A stretch of DNA of 64,000 bases from Natrialba sp. SSL1 (GCF_001861355.1 NZ_MASN01000030.1:186001-250000); one strand, 5' to 3'; counted from the stretch's first letter, positions 17,272 through 27,363 are shown. The notes: a model not told the origin generated them from the letters alone. Program-made: numbers and translations.

Positions 17272-18435
17272 TCACTGGTACGCCTTGATACCGGTCAGCT
17301 CCTCGCCGAGCACCAGCGTGTGGATGTCGTGGGTGCCCTCGTAGGTGTAGACCGTCTCCATGTTCGCCATGTGACGCATCGGCGAGTAGTCCGTGGTGAT
17401 GCCGTTGCCGCCGAGCATCTCGCGGGCGACGCGAGTCTGGTCGCGAGCCATGCGGACGTTGTTGCGCTTCGACAGCGAGACGTGGTGTGGCTGCATGTCG
17501 CCGCGCTCTTTGAGCTCGGCCAGACGGTAGGCGAGCAGTTGGGCGAGCGTGATCTGGGTCGCCATCTCGGCAAGCTTGCGCTGCTGGAGCTGGAATCGAC
17601 CGATCGGACCACCGAACTGTTCGCGATCCTGGGCGTACTGTCGTGCCTCCTCGAAGGCGTCGCGAGCTGCACCGATCGCACCCCAGGCGATGCCGTAGCG
17701 GGCCTGCGTGAGACAGGAGAGTGGCCCCTTCATGCCGGAGACGCCCGGGAGGACGTTCTCTTCCGGCACGTGAACATTGTTCAATCCGATTTCGCCCGTG
17801 ATCGATGCACGAAGCGAGAGCTTCTCGGTGATCTTGTTGGTCGAAACGCCGTCGCGGTCGGTCTCGACGAGGAACCCGCGAACGGGGTTGTCTTCAGCCG
17901 AGCGGTCGCGCGCCCAGACGATGGCGACATCCGAAATCGGGGAGTTCGTGATCCACGTCTTCGAGCCGTTCAGGACGTAGCCATCGCCGTCGGCTTCGGC
18001 GTGGGTTTCCATGCCCGACGGGTTCGAGCCGTGTTCGGGCTCGGTGAGTCCGAAACAGCCGACGGCCTCACCCTGGCCGAGCTTCGGAAGCCACTCTTCC
18101 TTCTGTGCTTCGCTGCCGTAGGCGTGGATCGGGTACATGACGAGCGCACCCTGTACGGACGCCATCGAGCGCAGTCCCGAGTCGCCGGCCTCGAGTTCCT
18201 GCATCAGCAGGCCGTAGGCCGTCTCGGAGACGTTCGGTGAGCCGTATCCCTCGAGGTTGGGCGCGTAGAAGCCGAGCTCGCCCATCTCGGAGATCAATTC
18301 GGTCGGGAACGTTCCCTCCTCGAAGTGCTCGCCAATATCAGGCTTGACGTGCTCCTCGACGAACTCCCGGGCGGTGTCCCGGATCAACCGTTCTTCCTGG
18401 TCTAAATCCGCTTCGAGCTGAACGAAATCCAGCAT
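17272..18435 (-). CDS. Acyl-CoA dehydrogenase, glutaryl-CoA dehydrogenase type
   Basis: This 387-residue flavoprotein has the full acyl-CoA dehydrogenase fold. Landmarks include CFGLTEPEHGSNPSGM, NGSKTWITNSP, and the catalytic Glu in YTYEGTHDIHTLVLG. The YEGTHDIH form and SLSCLTQARYGIAWGA-like segment match glutaryl-CoA dehydrogenases, which oxidise and decarboxylate glutaryl-CoA to crotonyl-CoA. Two in-frame ATGs lie upstream (18462 and further), but MLDFVQLEADLDQEE is the usual family start. It is divergent from the TAXI-TRAP genes. Confidence 0.88.
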   Translation of the reverse strand: MLDFVQLEADLDQEERLIRDTAREFVEEHVKPDIGEHFEEGTFPTELISEMGELGFYAPNLEGYGSPNVSETAYGLLMQELEAGDSGLRSMASVQGALVMYPIHAYGSEAQKEEWLPKLGQGEAVGCFGLTEPEHGSNPSGMETHAEADGDGYVLNGSKTWITNSPISDVAIVWARDRSAEDNPVRGFLVETDRDGVSTNKITEKLSLRASITGEIGLNNVHVPEENVLPGVSGMKGPLSCLTQARYGIAWGAIGAARDAFEEARQYAQDREQFGGPIGRFQLQQRKLAEMATQITLAQLLAYRLAELKERGDMQPHHVSLSKRNNVRMARDQTRVAREMLGGNGITTDYSPMRHMANMETVYTYEGTHDIHTLVLGEELTGIKAYQ

Positions 18436-18561
18436 AGATTGAACATCAGCCAACGGAAGCATAGGTATTGTGGTTTGCCTATCACACACATGCGTGCGCC
18501 TGATTCACGCTCAATTTTACAAGAACTGTGAACAGATTTCCTGTGTTTAGAGTTGTTTCGG

Positions 18562-18573
18562 TACATATATAAT
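18562..18573 (+). promoter_or_regulatory. TATA box of the TAXI-TRAP operon
   Basis: TACATATATAAT lies about 28 bases before the ATG at 18597. A TBP site at this distance predicts transcription beginning at or a few bases before the start codon. Confidence 0.65.
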
Positions 18574-18596
18574 AATGGCTTACAGACGTGCATGGC

Positions 18597-19640
18597 ATGG
18601 CACACCAATCTAGTGGTCAGTCCAAACTGACGAGTCGACGCGCAGTGTTGAGCGCCGCTGGTGCCGGCGTCACGGCAGCACTCGCAGGGTGTTCTGACAG
18701 TCAGGATGGAGACCCCGTTCGAATGCGAACCGCGACGGAAGGGACCACCGCCTACGCCGCAAATCAGGGAATTACGGCGGTCATCAACGAGTATACCGAC
18801 GACCTCTTCGCCGAAGCGCAGACCAGTCCCGGAACCGAGGCCAACATCGGCGCGCTCGCGAACGAGGAAGCCGAGATGGTCTACCTCCAGAACTGGTCTG
18901 CACACGAAATCTCCGAGGGCATCGGCCAGCTCGGCGACCTGGACTTCCAGATCTCGCAGGTCTTTCACTACTACGACCTCCCGTGGTTCTTCTGCACCGC
19001 GAACGAGGATCTCGAGACCCTCGCGGACATCACCGAGGACCACGGCGTCTCCCCGACGCCAGAAGGATCTGGTACCGCGCCGGCACTCGAGCACGCCCTC
19101 GACGCGGCGGTCGACGACTACGACCGAGAGAGCCTCACCTACGGCGAACAGAGCAGTGCGATGCAGGAAGGTCGCCTCGACGTCGGCGTCGGTACCTACA
19201 TGAACTTCGACATCGAGCCCGGCTGGCTCCAGGAGATGATGAGCACGGTCGACCTCTCGATTCTCGACGTCGACGACGATGTCCTCGCCGAGTGGGAGGA
19301 CGACGACCGCCTGCTCATCGAGTCCTTCGACGGTGCGGAACTCGAAGAGGGCGAGTCCACGCCAACCGCAGTCCCTGAGGAGGTCCACTGTCCGACGTTC
19401 GCGTACAACTTCATGTCGCGGGCCGACCTCGACTACGACCTCGTCTATGACTTCTTGGAGCTCATGCACGAGCACCGCGCGGAGCTCGAGGAGTACAGCG
19501 CTGTGCTCGCGCCACTCGAGGACGAGGAGTTCTGGCTACAGAACGCCTACGACGATATTCCGTTCCACGCGGCGGCGGCTGACTTCTACGAGGAACTGGG
19601 TATCTGGCAGGACGAGTTCGAACGCGCCGACGAGCCCTGA
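18597..19640 (+). CDS. TAXI-family TRAP transporter solute-binding lipoprotein
   Basis: This 347-residue protein begins with a Tat signal (SRRAVLSAAGAG) and a lipobox LAGC at about residue 33-36, so it should be lipid-anchored outside the membrane. The mature part has the TAXI (TRAP-associated extracellular immunogenic) fold, with RTATEGTTAYAANQGI near residue 47 and the GVSPTPEGSGTAP hinge region. TAXI proteins bind small organic acids or amino acids and deliver them to a fused TRAP permease, which is the next gene 12 bases downstream. Confidence 0.9.
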   Translation: MAHQSSGQSKLTSRRAVLSAAGAGVTAALAGCSDSQDGDPVRMRTATEGTTAYAANQGITAVINEYTDDLFAEAQTSPGTEANIGALANEEAEMVYLQNWSAHEISEGIGQLGDLDFQISQVFHYYDLPWFFCTANEDLETLADITEDHGVSPTPEGSGTAPALEHALDAAVDDYDRESLTYGEQSSAMQEGRLDVGVGTYMNFDIEPGWLQEMMSTVDLSILDVDDDVLAEWEDDDRLLIESFDGAELEEGESTPTAVPEEVHCPTFAYNFMSRADLDYDLVYDFLELMHEHRAELEEYSAVLAPLEDEEFWLQNAYDDIPFHAAAADFYEELGIWQDEFERADEP

Positions 19641-19652
19641 GACTGAGTCACG

Positions 19653-21920
19653 ATGGAACTCCCGATTCCACTTGCAGCTCCGATCAACGACCGGTTGCCG
19701 CCGTTCGTAGCGACGGATATCCCGCGGCGAGTAACGGTGACGCGGTTGCTCGTGCTCAACGTGCTGGTAACGCTGTTTGCGATTACCTTCACGGTGTGGA
19801 CGGTCTACTACGCGTACTCGCTGATGTGGATGCGGCTTCGGTACTCGAACGTGTTCCTCGGTCTGGGACTTGCGCTGTACTACCTCGACGTGGTGAGACG
19901 GCGGTACAAAGCTGAAGCGGAGGCGGAAGCCGAGGCAGAAGCCAGCGTCGACGCCGGAGCTGATGCTGGTGCTGACGCGAGGACAGACTCCACTTCGGTC
20001 TCGGGGTCGAGACAGACGCCGGGTGTCGTCTCATCCCTCGGTTCGACCTGGGGAGAGCAGGTCGCTCGACTCAGAGCGGCGTACGACCGCATCGACCCCT
20101 ACGTTGCGCTCTCGTTCGCCGCACTCGCGCTCCTGGCGACGGCCTACGTCGAACTCAACTTCGAACGACTACACGAGGACGTCCACCTGATGGGCCACAC
20201 CCAGGTGGACCTCATCGTCGGCGCGCTGCTGATCGTTCTCGTCATCGACGCGACCCGCCGAGCGTTCGGGAACATCATCGCCGGCGTTACCGTCGTCTCG
20301 ATCGCTTACGCACACGTCCTGTTCGCGACGATCCTGCCGGGCGTGCTCCGCCACACCGGCTACGGCTGGGAGCGCATCGCGCGACAGGGGGCGATCGATC
20401 TCACCGGTGTCTACCACGATACCCTGATGGGAATCGGGTCGACGTGGGTTGCGATCTTCATCATGTTCGCCGGGATCGCGAAGGCCTACGGCCTGATGGA
20501 CTTCGTCCTCGACGTAGGACGGGAACTCGGCAAGACCTTACGCACCGGCGTCGTCCAGATCGCCGTCATCGCCAGCATGGTGATGGGGTCGATCACCGGC
20601 AGTGCCGCAGCGAACACCGCGACTACCGGGAGTTTCACGATTCCGATGATGCAGGATCAGGGCGTCCGCGACGACTTCTCCGCCGCGATCGAATCCGTCG
20701 CGTCCGCTGGCGGGCAGATGCTCCCGCCCGTCATGGGCGTTGCCGCGTTCCTCATGGCCGACCTACTCGGCGAGAGCTACCTCACCATCGTACAGGCCGG
20801 CGTAATTCCGGCCGCGCTGTTCTACCTGAGCGTCGGTATCGGGATCCACTTCGCAATCCTCAAATTCGGCTGGACGACGCCGAACAGGGGCTCGTTCGAC
20901 TGGCGGCTGCTCCTGCAGGGCATCCACTTCGCGGTCCCGCTCGGTGTGTTGATCGTGACGCTCGTCGTCCTGCGGTACACACCGCTCTATGCGGGCCTCT
21001 ACAGTATCGTGACGATCTTCCTCGTCGGCAGCCTGAAGCTCGTCGCGGTCGACATCCTGGAGGCACGAAAGATGAACGCCGAGTACTCGTCCATCGGCTA
21101 CCGATTCTACTGGGTTTTCCGTGAGTGCTATCGCGTGATCGAACAGATCGCCCTCGGCCTCCGCCGGGGTGGACTCGAGATGGCCCCGCTCGTCGGCGTC
21201 CTCGCCGCGATGGGAATCATCATCGAGATGCTCACGTTCACCGGGCTTGCTCCGCGTGTGAGCACCGGTATTCTGGGCCTCGGCGGCGGACTGCTGGTCG
21301 TCGTGCTCGTGCTCGCGATGATCGCGAGTATCCTGTTCGGGCTCGGGATGCCGACGCCAGCCGCGTACGTGCTGGTCGTCGTGCTCGTCGTTCCCGGCGT
21401 CACCGAGATGGGCGTGCCGGACATCACGGCACACATGTTCGTCTTCTACTTCGCGATGCTCTCGGCAATTACGCCGCCGGTCGCGATTTCGGTCGCGATC
21501 GGATCGCGCATCGCCGGCACGGACTTCGTCCGGTCGTGTATCCAGGCGCTTCGTATCGGCGCGCCCGGATTCATCATCCCGTTCGCGTTCGTGACGAACA
21601 ACAGTCTCATCACCTGGTCCCAGGAGACGCTGCTCGCGTTCCCCGTCGTCCTCGCCGGGACGGTCGCGCTCATCGTGGCCACGATCGGCTTCGACGGCGC
21701 ACGCGACCTCTCCTACCCTGCCCGCGGGCTGTACGCTATCGCCGCGTTCGGTGCGATGTTCGGCTCGGTTGTGAGCGTCGCAATCCAGGTCGTCGCCGCA
21801 GCGGCCATCGTCGGCGCACTGCTGTACGCGAAGGTCGTCCTCGGCTACGACATCGACGCCGACGCCGGCGCAGACGCAGGAACTCAGACCGAGGCTGAAA
21901 CCGAGACGACCTCGGACTAA
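19653..21920 (+). CDS. TRAP transporter fused permease (4TM + 12TM)
   Basis: This 755-residue protein fuses the small (DctQ-like) and large (DctM-like) TRAP subunits, as is usual with TAXI receptors. Landmarks of the large domain are MVMGSITGSAAANTATTGSFTIP, SAGGQMLPPVMGVAAFLMA, and FGLGMPTPAAYVL with AITPPVAISVAIGS. It takes up the receptor's ligand using an ion gradient. A low-complexity Ala/Glu/Asp tract at about residues 88-112 sits in a loop after helix 2, and another acidic tract ends the protein. Confidence 0.93.
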   Translation: MELPIPLAAPINDRLPPFVATDIPRRVTVTRLLVLNVLVTLFAITFTVWTVYYAYSLMWMRLRYSNVFLGLGLALYYLDVVRRRYKAEAEAEAEAEASVDAGADAGADARTDSTSVSGSRQTPGVVSSLGSTWGEQVARLRAAYDRIDPYVALSFAALALLATAYVELNFERLHEDVHLMGHTQVDLIVGALLIVLVIDATRRAFGNIIAGVTVVSIAYAHVLFATILPGVLRHTGYGWERIARQGAIDLTGVYHDTLMGIGSTWVAIFIMFAGIAKAYGLMDFVLDVGRELGKTLRTGVVQIAVIASMVMGSITGSAAANTATTGSFTIPMMQDQGVRDDFSAAIESVASAGGQMLPPVMGVAAFLMADLLGESYLTIVQAGVIPAALFYLSVGIGIHFAILKFGWTTPNRGSFDWRLLLQGIHFAVPLGVLIVTLVVLRYTPLYAGLYSIVTIFLVGSLKLVAVDILEARKMNAEYSSIGYRFYWVFRECYRVIEQIALGLRRGGLEMAPLVGVLAAMGIIIEMLTFTGLAPRVSTGILGLGGGLLVVVLVLAMIASILFGLGMPTPAAYVLVVVLVVPGVTEMGVPDITAHMFVFYFAMLSAITPPVAISVAIGSRIAGTDFVRSCIQALRIGAPGFIIPFAFVTNNSLITWSQETLLAFPVVLAGTVALIVATIGFDGARDLSYPARGLYAIAAFGAMFGSVVSVAIQVVAAAAIVGALLYAKVVLGYDIDADAGADAGTQTEAETETTSD

Positions 21921-22174
21921 GACAGTTGCCGGCAGCGTCGATCGGTTCTTCTGACTCTCTTTTCCGATTCTTGGCACTATCGCTCACTGCCTGTCGGTTC
22001 GTCTTTCTTATCGGTCTCTCATCGACCTCTCTCATCGGTCTCCAGTACCACTGCTCTCGCAACGAGAGTCGCGAAACGGCGACTGGCGACACCGCCTTCA
22101 CACCACCGCTCGCACCGTCACCGCTACCGGACAGCAATCCTTTAGTAGTTCTCACGCAACTCACGAATAAGCGA

Positions 22175-23746
22175 ATGACTAATCTCGTCACGACTGTCGC
22201 CGAGACTGTCGAATCGAACCCCGATTCTCCCGCAATCGTCTACGAGGGTACCGAACTCACCTACGAACAGTTCTGGATGCGCGCCGGCCAGTTCGCACAG
22301 GCACTCGAGAACAACGGCATCGGCGAGGACGATCGCGTCGGCATCTACCTCCCGAATCTGCCGCAGTTCGTGACGGCGTTTTACGGCACGCTGCGCGCCG
22401 GTGCCATCGTCGTGCCGATGAACCCGCAGTACAAGGCCCGCGAAATCGGCCACCTGCTGGGCGACAGTGGGGCGAAAGCCGTCGTCTCGCTGGCGGACAA
22501 CGTCCCGAACGTCCGCGACGTGCTCGACGACACTGACGTCGAACAGGTCATCAGCGTAGGCGGCGACGCCGATGGCGCGACGGCCTTCGACGGCTTCCTC
22601 GCAGACGAGACGAAAGCGATCGTCGACCGTGCGGACGACGACGTGGCAGTCCAGCCCTACACGTCGGGCACCACTGGCACGCCGAAGGGCGTCCTGCTCA
22701 CCCACAACAACATCCGTTGGACGACCGAAGCCAACGCCGACGTGCCCCACGGCGGCTTCCAATCCTCGGACCGCCTCGTCGGCACCCTGCCGCTCTTTCA
22801 CATCTACGGCATGTCCGTCGTGATGAACGGCGCGATGTACAGCGGCGGTGCCTACTACCCGATCCCCGAGTGGGACGCACCGACCGTGATGGACCTGATC
22901 GAAGACGAAGACCTCTCTATCATGTTCGGCGTCCCGGCGATGTTCAACGACATGATCAACCAGCCCGACGCCGAGGCGTACGAACTCGAGGCGCTCCGGT
23001 TCGTCAACTCCGGCGGTGCCAGTCTCCCACACGAGGTCCTCGAGCGCTTCGAGGAACTGTACGGCGTCGAACTCTACGAGGGGTACGGCCTGACGGAGAC
23101 GAGTCCGGTCACGCACGCCAACCGAGAGGGCGCGCGCCGAAAGGGCAGCATCGGGAGGCCGCTCGACGGCCCCGGCGATACCAGCGTCGAGGCGAAGGTT
23201 GTCACTGACGACTTCGAGACGGTTCCCCGCGTCGAGGAGGGGCCAATCGACGAAGAGGAGGCAGACCTCCACGAAATCACGGGCGAACTCGTCATTGCCG
23301 GCCCGAACGTGATGCAGGGCTACTACGAACTGCCCGAGGCGAACGCGGACGCCTTCACCGAGGAAGACGGGACGACCTGGTTCCACACCGGCGATATCTG
23401 CTACTGGGACGAGGACGACTTCTTCTTCGTCGTCGACCGTGAGAAGCACATGATCGTGACGGGTGGCTACAACGTCTACCCACGGGAGGTCGAAGAGTTG
23501 CTCTTCGAGCACGAGGCCGTCGCCGACGCCGCCGTCGTCGGCGTGCCGGACGAACGCCGCGGCGAGACCGTCAAGGCACTGGTCGTGCCGACGCCCGACA
23601 CCGACGCCACACCGGAAGCCCTCAAGCAGTACTGCCTCGAGAGCCTCGCGGAGTACAAACACCCCCGTGAGGTCGAGTTCGTCGAGGAACTGCCACGAAC
23701 GACGACCGGCAAGGTTCAGAAGTTCAAGATCCGCGACGAGGAGTAA
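22175..23746 (+). CDS. Acyl-CoA synthetase (AMP-forming, long-chain fatty acid CoA ligase-like)
   Basis: This 523-residue member of the AMP-binding superfamily activates a carboxylic acid to its CoA thioester using ATP. Visible motifs are YTSGTTGTPKG (P-loop), YEGYGLTETSP, HTGDICYWDEDDFFFVVDR, and the C-terminal lysine region TTTGKVQKFKI. The frame is open 83 codons further upstream, but those residues are not family-like and ATG 22175 gives MTNLVTTVAETVESNPD. It follows the importer and precedes an acyl-CoA dehydrogenase gene, which fits uptake, activation and oxidation. The chain length it accepts is not certain. Confidence 0.93.
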   Translation: MTNLVTTVAETVESNPDSPAIVYEGTELTYEQFWMRAGQFAQALENNGIGEDDRVGIYLPNLPQFVTAFYGTLRAGAIVVPMNPQYKAREIGHLLGDSGAKAVVSLADNVPNVRDVLDDTDVEQVISVGGDADGATAFDGFLADETKAIVDRADDDVAVQPYTSGTTGTPKGVLLTHNNIRWTTEANADVPHGGFQSSDRLVGTLPLFHIYGMSVVMNGAMYSGGAYYPIPEWDAPTVMDLIEDEDLSIMFGVPAMFNDMINQPDAEAYELEALRFVNSGGASLPHEVLERFEELYGVELYEGYGLTETSPVTHANREGARRKGSIGRPLDGPGDTSVEAKVVTDDFETVPRVEEGPIDEEEADLHEITGELVIAGPNVMQGYYELPEANADAFTEEDGTTWFHTGDICYWDEDDFFFVVDREKHMIVTGGYNVYPREVEELLFEHEAVADAAVVGVPDERRGETVKALVVPTPDTDATPEALKQYCLESLAEYKHPREVEFVEELPRTTTGKVQKFKIRDEE

Positions 23747-23976
23747 GCGGACCCGCAGGCAAGCGACTCGAGTACAACCGAGAATACCACGATTCACGAT
23801 ACCAATCGCGACTGACACAACCTGCCAGTGTCGCCGCCTCTTGGCCGAGTGTCGGCACCGATAGCCACTCGCATATGATTCCTGAATAACTTTACAGTGG
23901 TAACAACTTCGGCAGAATCTTTTGCAGCGTTTGGAATCATCGAAGCTATTTTGTAACTTGCCCACGAGCATCCCGT

Positions 23977-25116
23977 ATGGCTTTCAGTCTATCCGACGAA
24001 CACGACGCGATTCGTGACGCCGTCCGCGAGTTCGGCGAGAACGAAATCAAGCCGGTCGCAGAGGAGTACGACCGCGAGGGGAAGTACCCGATCGAACTGC
24101 GCAAGAAGGCAGCTGAGTACGACTTCGTCGCGCCGGGCATTCCGATCGAGTACGGCGGTGCCGGCATGGACAAAATATCGAGTACGATCGTCACGGAGGA
24201 GCTCTGGCGCGCAGACCCCGGTATCGGCTCGGCCGTCGGCTCCGCCGGCTTCGGGACGAACATGATCCTCGAGTTCGGTGACGAGTGGATGAAAGAGGAG
24301 TGGCTGCCGAAGGTCGCGAACGGCGAGACGGCCTCCTGTTCGATGATCTCCGAGCCCGCACACGGCTCGAACGTCGCCGGCATCGAGACGGTCGCCGAGA
24401 AGGACGGCGACGGCTACGTCCTCAACGGAAACAAGATGTGGATCACGAACGGGACGGTCGCCGATGTCGGCGTTCTGATGGCCAAGACTAGCCCGGACGA
24501 GGGCCACCGCGGGATCACCGCGTTCCTCGTCGAGATGGACACTGACGGCATCTCGACCGAGAAGATCGACAACAAGCTCGGCATCCGCGCCTCGGACCTC
24601 GCGGAGGTCGTCGTCGACGACGTGCGCGTCCCCGAGGAGAACGTCATCGGCGAGGTCGACAAGGGCTTCTACCAGCTGATGGAGTTCTTCGCCGCCGGCC
24701 GCACGAGCGTCGCCTCCCAGGCGGTCGGCGCCGCACAGGGTGCACTCGACGCCGCGATCGATTACGCTGGCGAGCGCGAACAGTTCGGCCAGAAGATCAA
24801 GGAGTTCCAGGCCATCGAGCACAAGCTCGCCGAGATGGCGACCCGCGTCGAAGCCGCCCGCTCGTTGACCTACCGCGCCGCAACCGAAGTCGAGCAGAAC
24901 AACCAGGACATCGCCGCGCAGTTCTCGAGTATGGCGAAGCTGTTCGCTAGCGAGATTGCGGTCGAGGTCGCCGACGAGGGTATCCAGGTCCACGGCGGCT
25001 CGGGCTACGTCACGGACTACCCCGCAGAGCGGTACTACCGTGACGCCCGAATTACGAAGATCTACGAGGGAACCTCGGAGATTCAGAAGAACATCATCGC
25101 GGATCAGTTGCTGTAA
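23977..25116 (+). CDS. Acyl-CoA dehydrogenase
   Basis: This 379-residue FAD enzyme catalyses the first step of beta-oxidation. Landmarks are SMISEPAHGSNVAG, NGNKMWITNGTVAD, a basic EQFGQKI region, and the catalytic Glu in IYEGTSEIQKNIIA. It differs clearly from the glutaryl-CoA type enzyme at 17.3 kb. The 230-base gap from the ligase gene contains TATA-like AACTTTACAGTGG near 23888, so it may have its own promoter. Confidence 0.95.
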   Translation: MAFSLSDEHDAIRDAVREFGENEIKPVAEEYDREGKYPIELRKKAAEYDFVAPGIPIEYGGAGMDKISSTIVTEELWRADPGIGSAVGSAGFGTNMILEFGDEWMKEEWLPKVANGETASCSMISEPAHGSNVAGIETVAEKDGDGYVLNGNKMWITNGTVADVGVLMAKTSPDEGHRGITAFLVEMDTDGISTEKIDNKLGIRASDLAEVVVDDVRVPEENVIGEVDKGFYQLMEFFAAGRTSVASQAVGAAQGALDAAIDYAGEREQFGQKIKEFQAIEHKLAEMATRVEAARSLTYRAATEVEQNNQDIAAQFSSMAKLFASEIAVEVADEGIQVHGGSGYVTDYPAERYYRDARITKIYEGTSEIQKNIIADQLL

Positions 25117-25161
25117 GCGGCTCCGTTTTCGATCGGTTATTCTCCGTGTTGTTTTCTGCCG

Positions 25162-26304
25162 TCAGGCTTCAGGAACCCGGAACTCAACTGCAGCTCCCTG
25201 TCCGTAGCCGACGCACATCGTCGACAGACCGAGGCCGCCACCCTGTTTCCGGAGTTCGTGGATCAGCGTGACGGGGAGCCGCGCGCCAGAGGCACCGAGC
25301 GGGTGACCCAGCGCGATTGCGCCGCCGTTGACGTTGAACACGTCGTCGTCGAAGCCGAGTTCGTCCTGGCAGTACAGCGTCTGACTCGCGAAAGCCTCGT
25401 TGAGTTCGACGAGGTCGTAGTCGCCGGCCGAGCGGCCGTTTCGCTCCCAGATACCCTGAACGGCTGGGACGGGACCGATCCCCATCACTTCGGGATCGAC
25501 GCCGGCGACATCGTGGTCGCCGACTTCGGCCATGATCTCGAGTCCATTGTCCTCGGCGAATGCTTTGCTCGTGAGCATGACGGCCGCCGCGCCGTCGGAG
25601 ATCTGGGAGGCGTTGGCGGCGGTAACGGAGCCGTCCTCTTCGAAGGCGGGTGGCAGCCCCGAAATTTTCTCCTGGGTCGTACCAGGCCGGAGACCCTCGT
25701 CTTCTTCGACGACCTGTTCGCCGGTGTCGATCGGGACGATTTCGTCGTCGAAGCGGCCCTCGTCGGTGGCCTCACAGGCGCGCTGCTGGCTACGTGCGCC
25801 GTAGGCGTCTTGCTCCTCGCGGCTGATGTCGTATCGGTCCGCGACGGTCTCGGCCGTCTGGCCCATCTGGAGGTCCGCCGCGTCGTACTGTTCGGCGATG
25901 CCGTCGTAGGAGCCGATCCCCTTCCGGCGCTCGGTGCGGCTCATGTTCTCGACACCGCCGGCGATGATGACCTCGCGCTGGCCCGCGCGGATGGCGTCGC
26001 TCGCGCTCATGATCGCCTCCGCGGAGGAGGCACAGAGTCGGTCGATGGTCGTCCCCGGCACGTCCTCGCCGAGTTCGGAGCAGAGCGCGATCACGCGGGC
26101 GATGTTGTTACTCTGCTCGTCGACCTGCTTCGCACAGCCCCACCGAATGTCGTCGACAGCTGCACCCGTGAGCCCGGTGCGCTCGAGCATCGTGTCGACC
26201 AGCGGGACAGACAGTTCCTCGCTGCCGGTTTCGGCGAAGACGCCGCCGTGTTTTCCCTGTGGAGTCCTGACTGCTTGCACGACTACTGGCTGGGTATCGC
26301 TCAT
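25162..26304 (-). CDS. Thiolase (acetyl-CoA C-acyltransferase)
   Basis: This 380-residue thiolase has the nucleophilic Cys91 in DRLCASSAEA, VAGG-VENMSR, the base His in NGGAIALGHPLGASGAR, and the second Cys in STMCVGYGQG. It cleaves 3-ketoacyl-CoA with CoA (or condenses acyl-CoAs). The gene converges with the acyl-CoA dehydrogenase gene and completes the beta-oxidation set with the hydroxyacyl-CoA dehydrogenase and hydratase about 1 kb to the right. Confidence 0.95.
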   Translation of the reverse strand: MSDTQPVVVQAVRTPQGKHGGVFAETGSEELSVPLVDTMLERTGLTGAAVDDIRWGCAKQVDEQSNNIARVIALCSELGEDVPGTTIDRLCASSAEAIMSASDAIRAGQREVIIAGGVENMSRTERRKGIGSYDGIAEQYDAADLQMGQTAETVADRYDISREEQDAYGARSQQRACEATDEGRFDDEIVPIDTGEQVVEEDEGLRPGTTQEKISGLPPAFEEDGSVTAANASQISDGAAAVMLTSKAFAEDNGLEIMAEVGDHDVAGVDPEVMGIGPVPAVQGIWERNGRSAGDYDLVELNEAFASQTLYCQDELGFDDDVFNVNGGAIALGHPLGASGARLPVTLIHELRKQGGGLGLSTMCVGYGQGAAVEFRVPEA

Positions 26305-26488
26305 CAGTTGTCACGGTGTTTCAGGGGGAGTGATAAAAATCGCTCCGTTCTCCGCAGACATCGCCTGCCTGCTTACGTTGCAGTCTGGTGGTCGGGGCGG
26401 GTACTCGAGTGCGAACTGAGGCTCATCCCGTCGCGAGTCCTAAAGTGGCCCATCATCCGTTCGTCTCTCGACGGCCTTCAGCAACTCA

Positions 26489-27235
26489 CTAGCAGGCCCG
26501 ATTCACTGCCCGGTTGAGGAGCGTTCTGATGACGCCATACCAGAGGGCTGTCGCACCGATGCCGCCGAGTGCGGCAACTGGAAGGTACAGGACGGATATA
26601 CTCAGCCCCAACGTGTACCCGGCGGCGACGACGAGCGGCCAGCAGAGCAACAGCACGCCGTAAGCCGTACAGCCAACAACTCTCGCGGGCTGTGAGTCGT
26701 GATAGTGCATCGCCGTGAGTCCAAGATAGAACGCGTATAGCATGAACGAACTCAACGCAATCGGGTGGACGACGAAAAAACCGAATCCGAGGCTGGTTAC
26801 GTCTCGCGTTTCGACAACGTACTGCTCGTCGTCGGCCTCGACGAGTCCGTAGCTATTTCCAGTCCGCGCTCCGGGATCCGTCATTCCGTCGTGCGGGAAA
26901 TCAGGAGCTTCGTCGTAGGCCGGACAGACAAGCAGCGAGTCGTGACACACCGTCACCGTGACCGCTTGCCAGCCGGATTCGCCGTCCGTTAGTTCCGAGC
27001 GGGGCTCGTCGAACGCGCGCTGAGTCGCGGGCGAGAGATCGCTAACTGCCGTCGCGTTCTCCCTGTCGAGGTCGGCTTCAGCGACTGTCGAGTGAAACGC
27101 ATCAGTCGAGTCGGTGGCGATACCGTAACTGTGGGACTCGAGTGGGACGTAGTACACGCCGGGTGACGCTATCAGTGCTCCCGGGAGCAGTATCCCGACG
27201 AGGAAGGCTGCGATCAGGAGGGCACGGGAGTTCAT
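26489..27235 (-). CDS. Membrane protein with an extracytoplasmic domain, unknown function
   Basis: This 248-residue protein has an N-terminal hydrophobic helix at about residues 5-27 that may be a signal anchor. About 110 acidic residues follow, including two cysteines close together (VCHDSLLVCPAY) that could form a disulfide. Three C-terminal helices lie at about 150-172, 185-207 and 212-237. No family was recognised. It sits between two beta-oxidation genes but on the opposite strand to the pair downstream. Confidence 0.68.
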   Translation of the reverse strand: MNSRALLIAAFLVGILLPGALIASPGVYYVPLESHSYGIATDSTDAFHSTVAEADLDRENATAVSDLSPATQRAFDEPRSELTDGESGWQAVTVTVCHDSLLVCPAYDEAPDFPHDGMTDPGARTGNSYGLVEADDEQYVVETRDVTSLGFGFFVVHPIALSSFMLYAFYLGLTAMHYHDSQPARVVGCTAYGVLLLCWPLVVAAGYTLGLSISVLYLPVAALGGIGATALWYGVIRTLLNRAVNRAC

Positions 27236-27363
27236 TAAGTTCGATTGATGTGTGTTCGATAAGTTCTTTTTGATGATAACTATATGACACCCATATACTG
27301 CAATAGACTGGCGCAGTGTGCGAACAGGAACGCTTTTGATCGACTCCCGTGTGGGTTTCGACC

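Noticed and set aside
22142-23971. A 609-codon minus-strand ORF opposite the acyl-CoA ligase gene
   Set aside because: It is a mirror of the ligase gene with repetitive Val/Asp/Arg composition and no motif.
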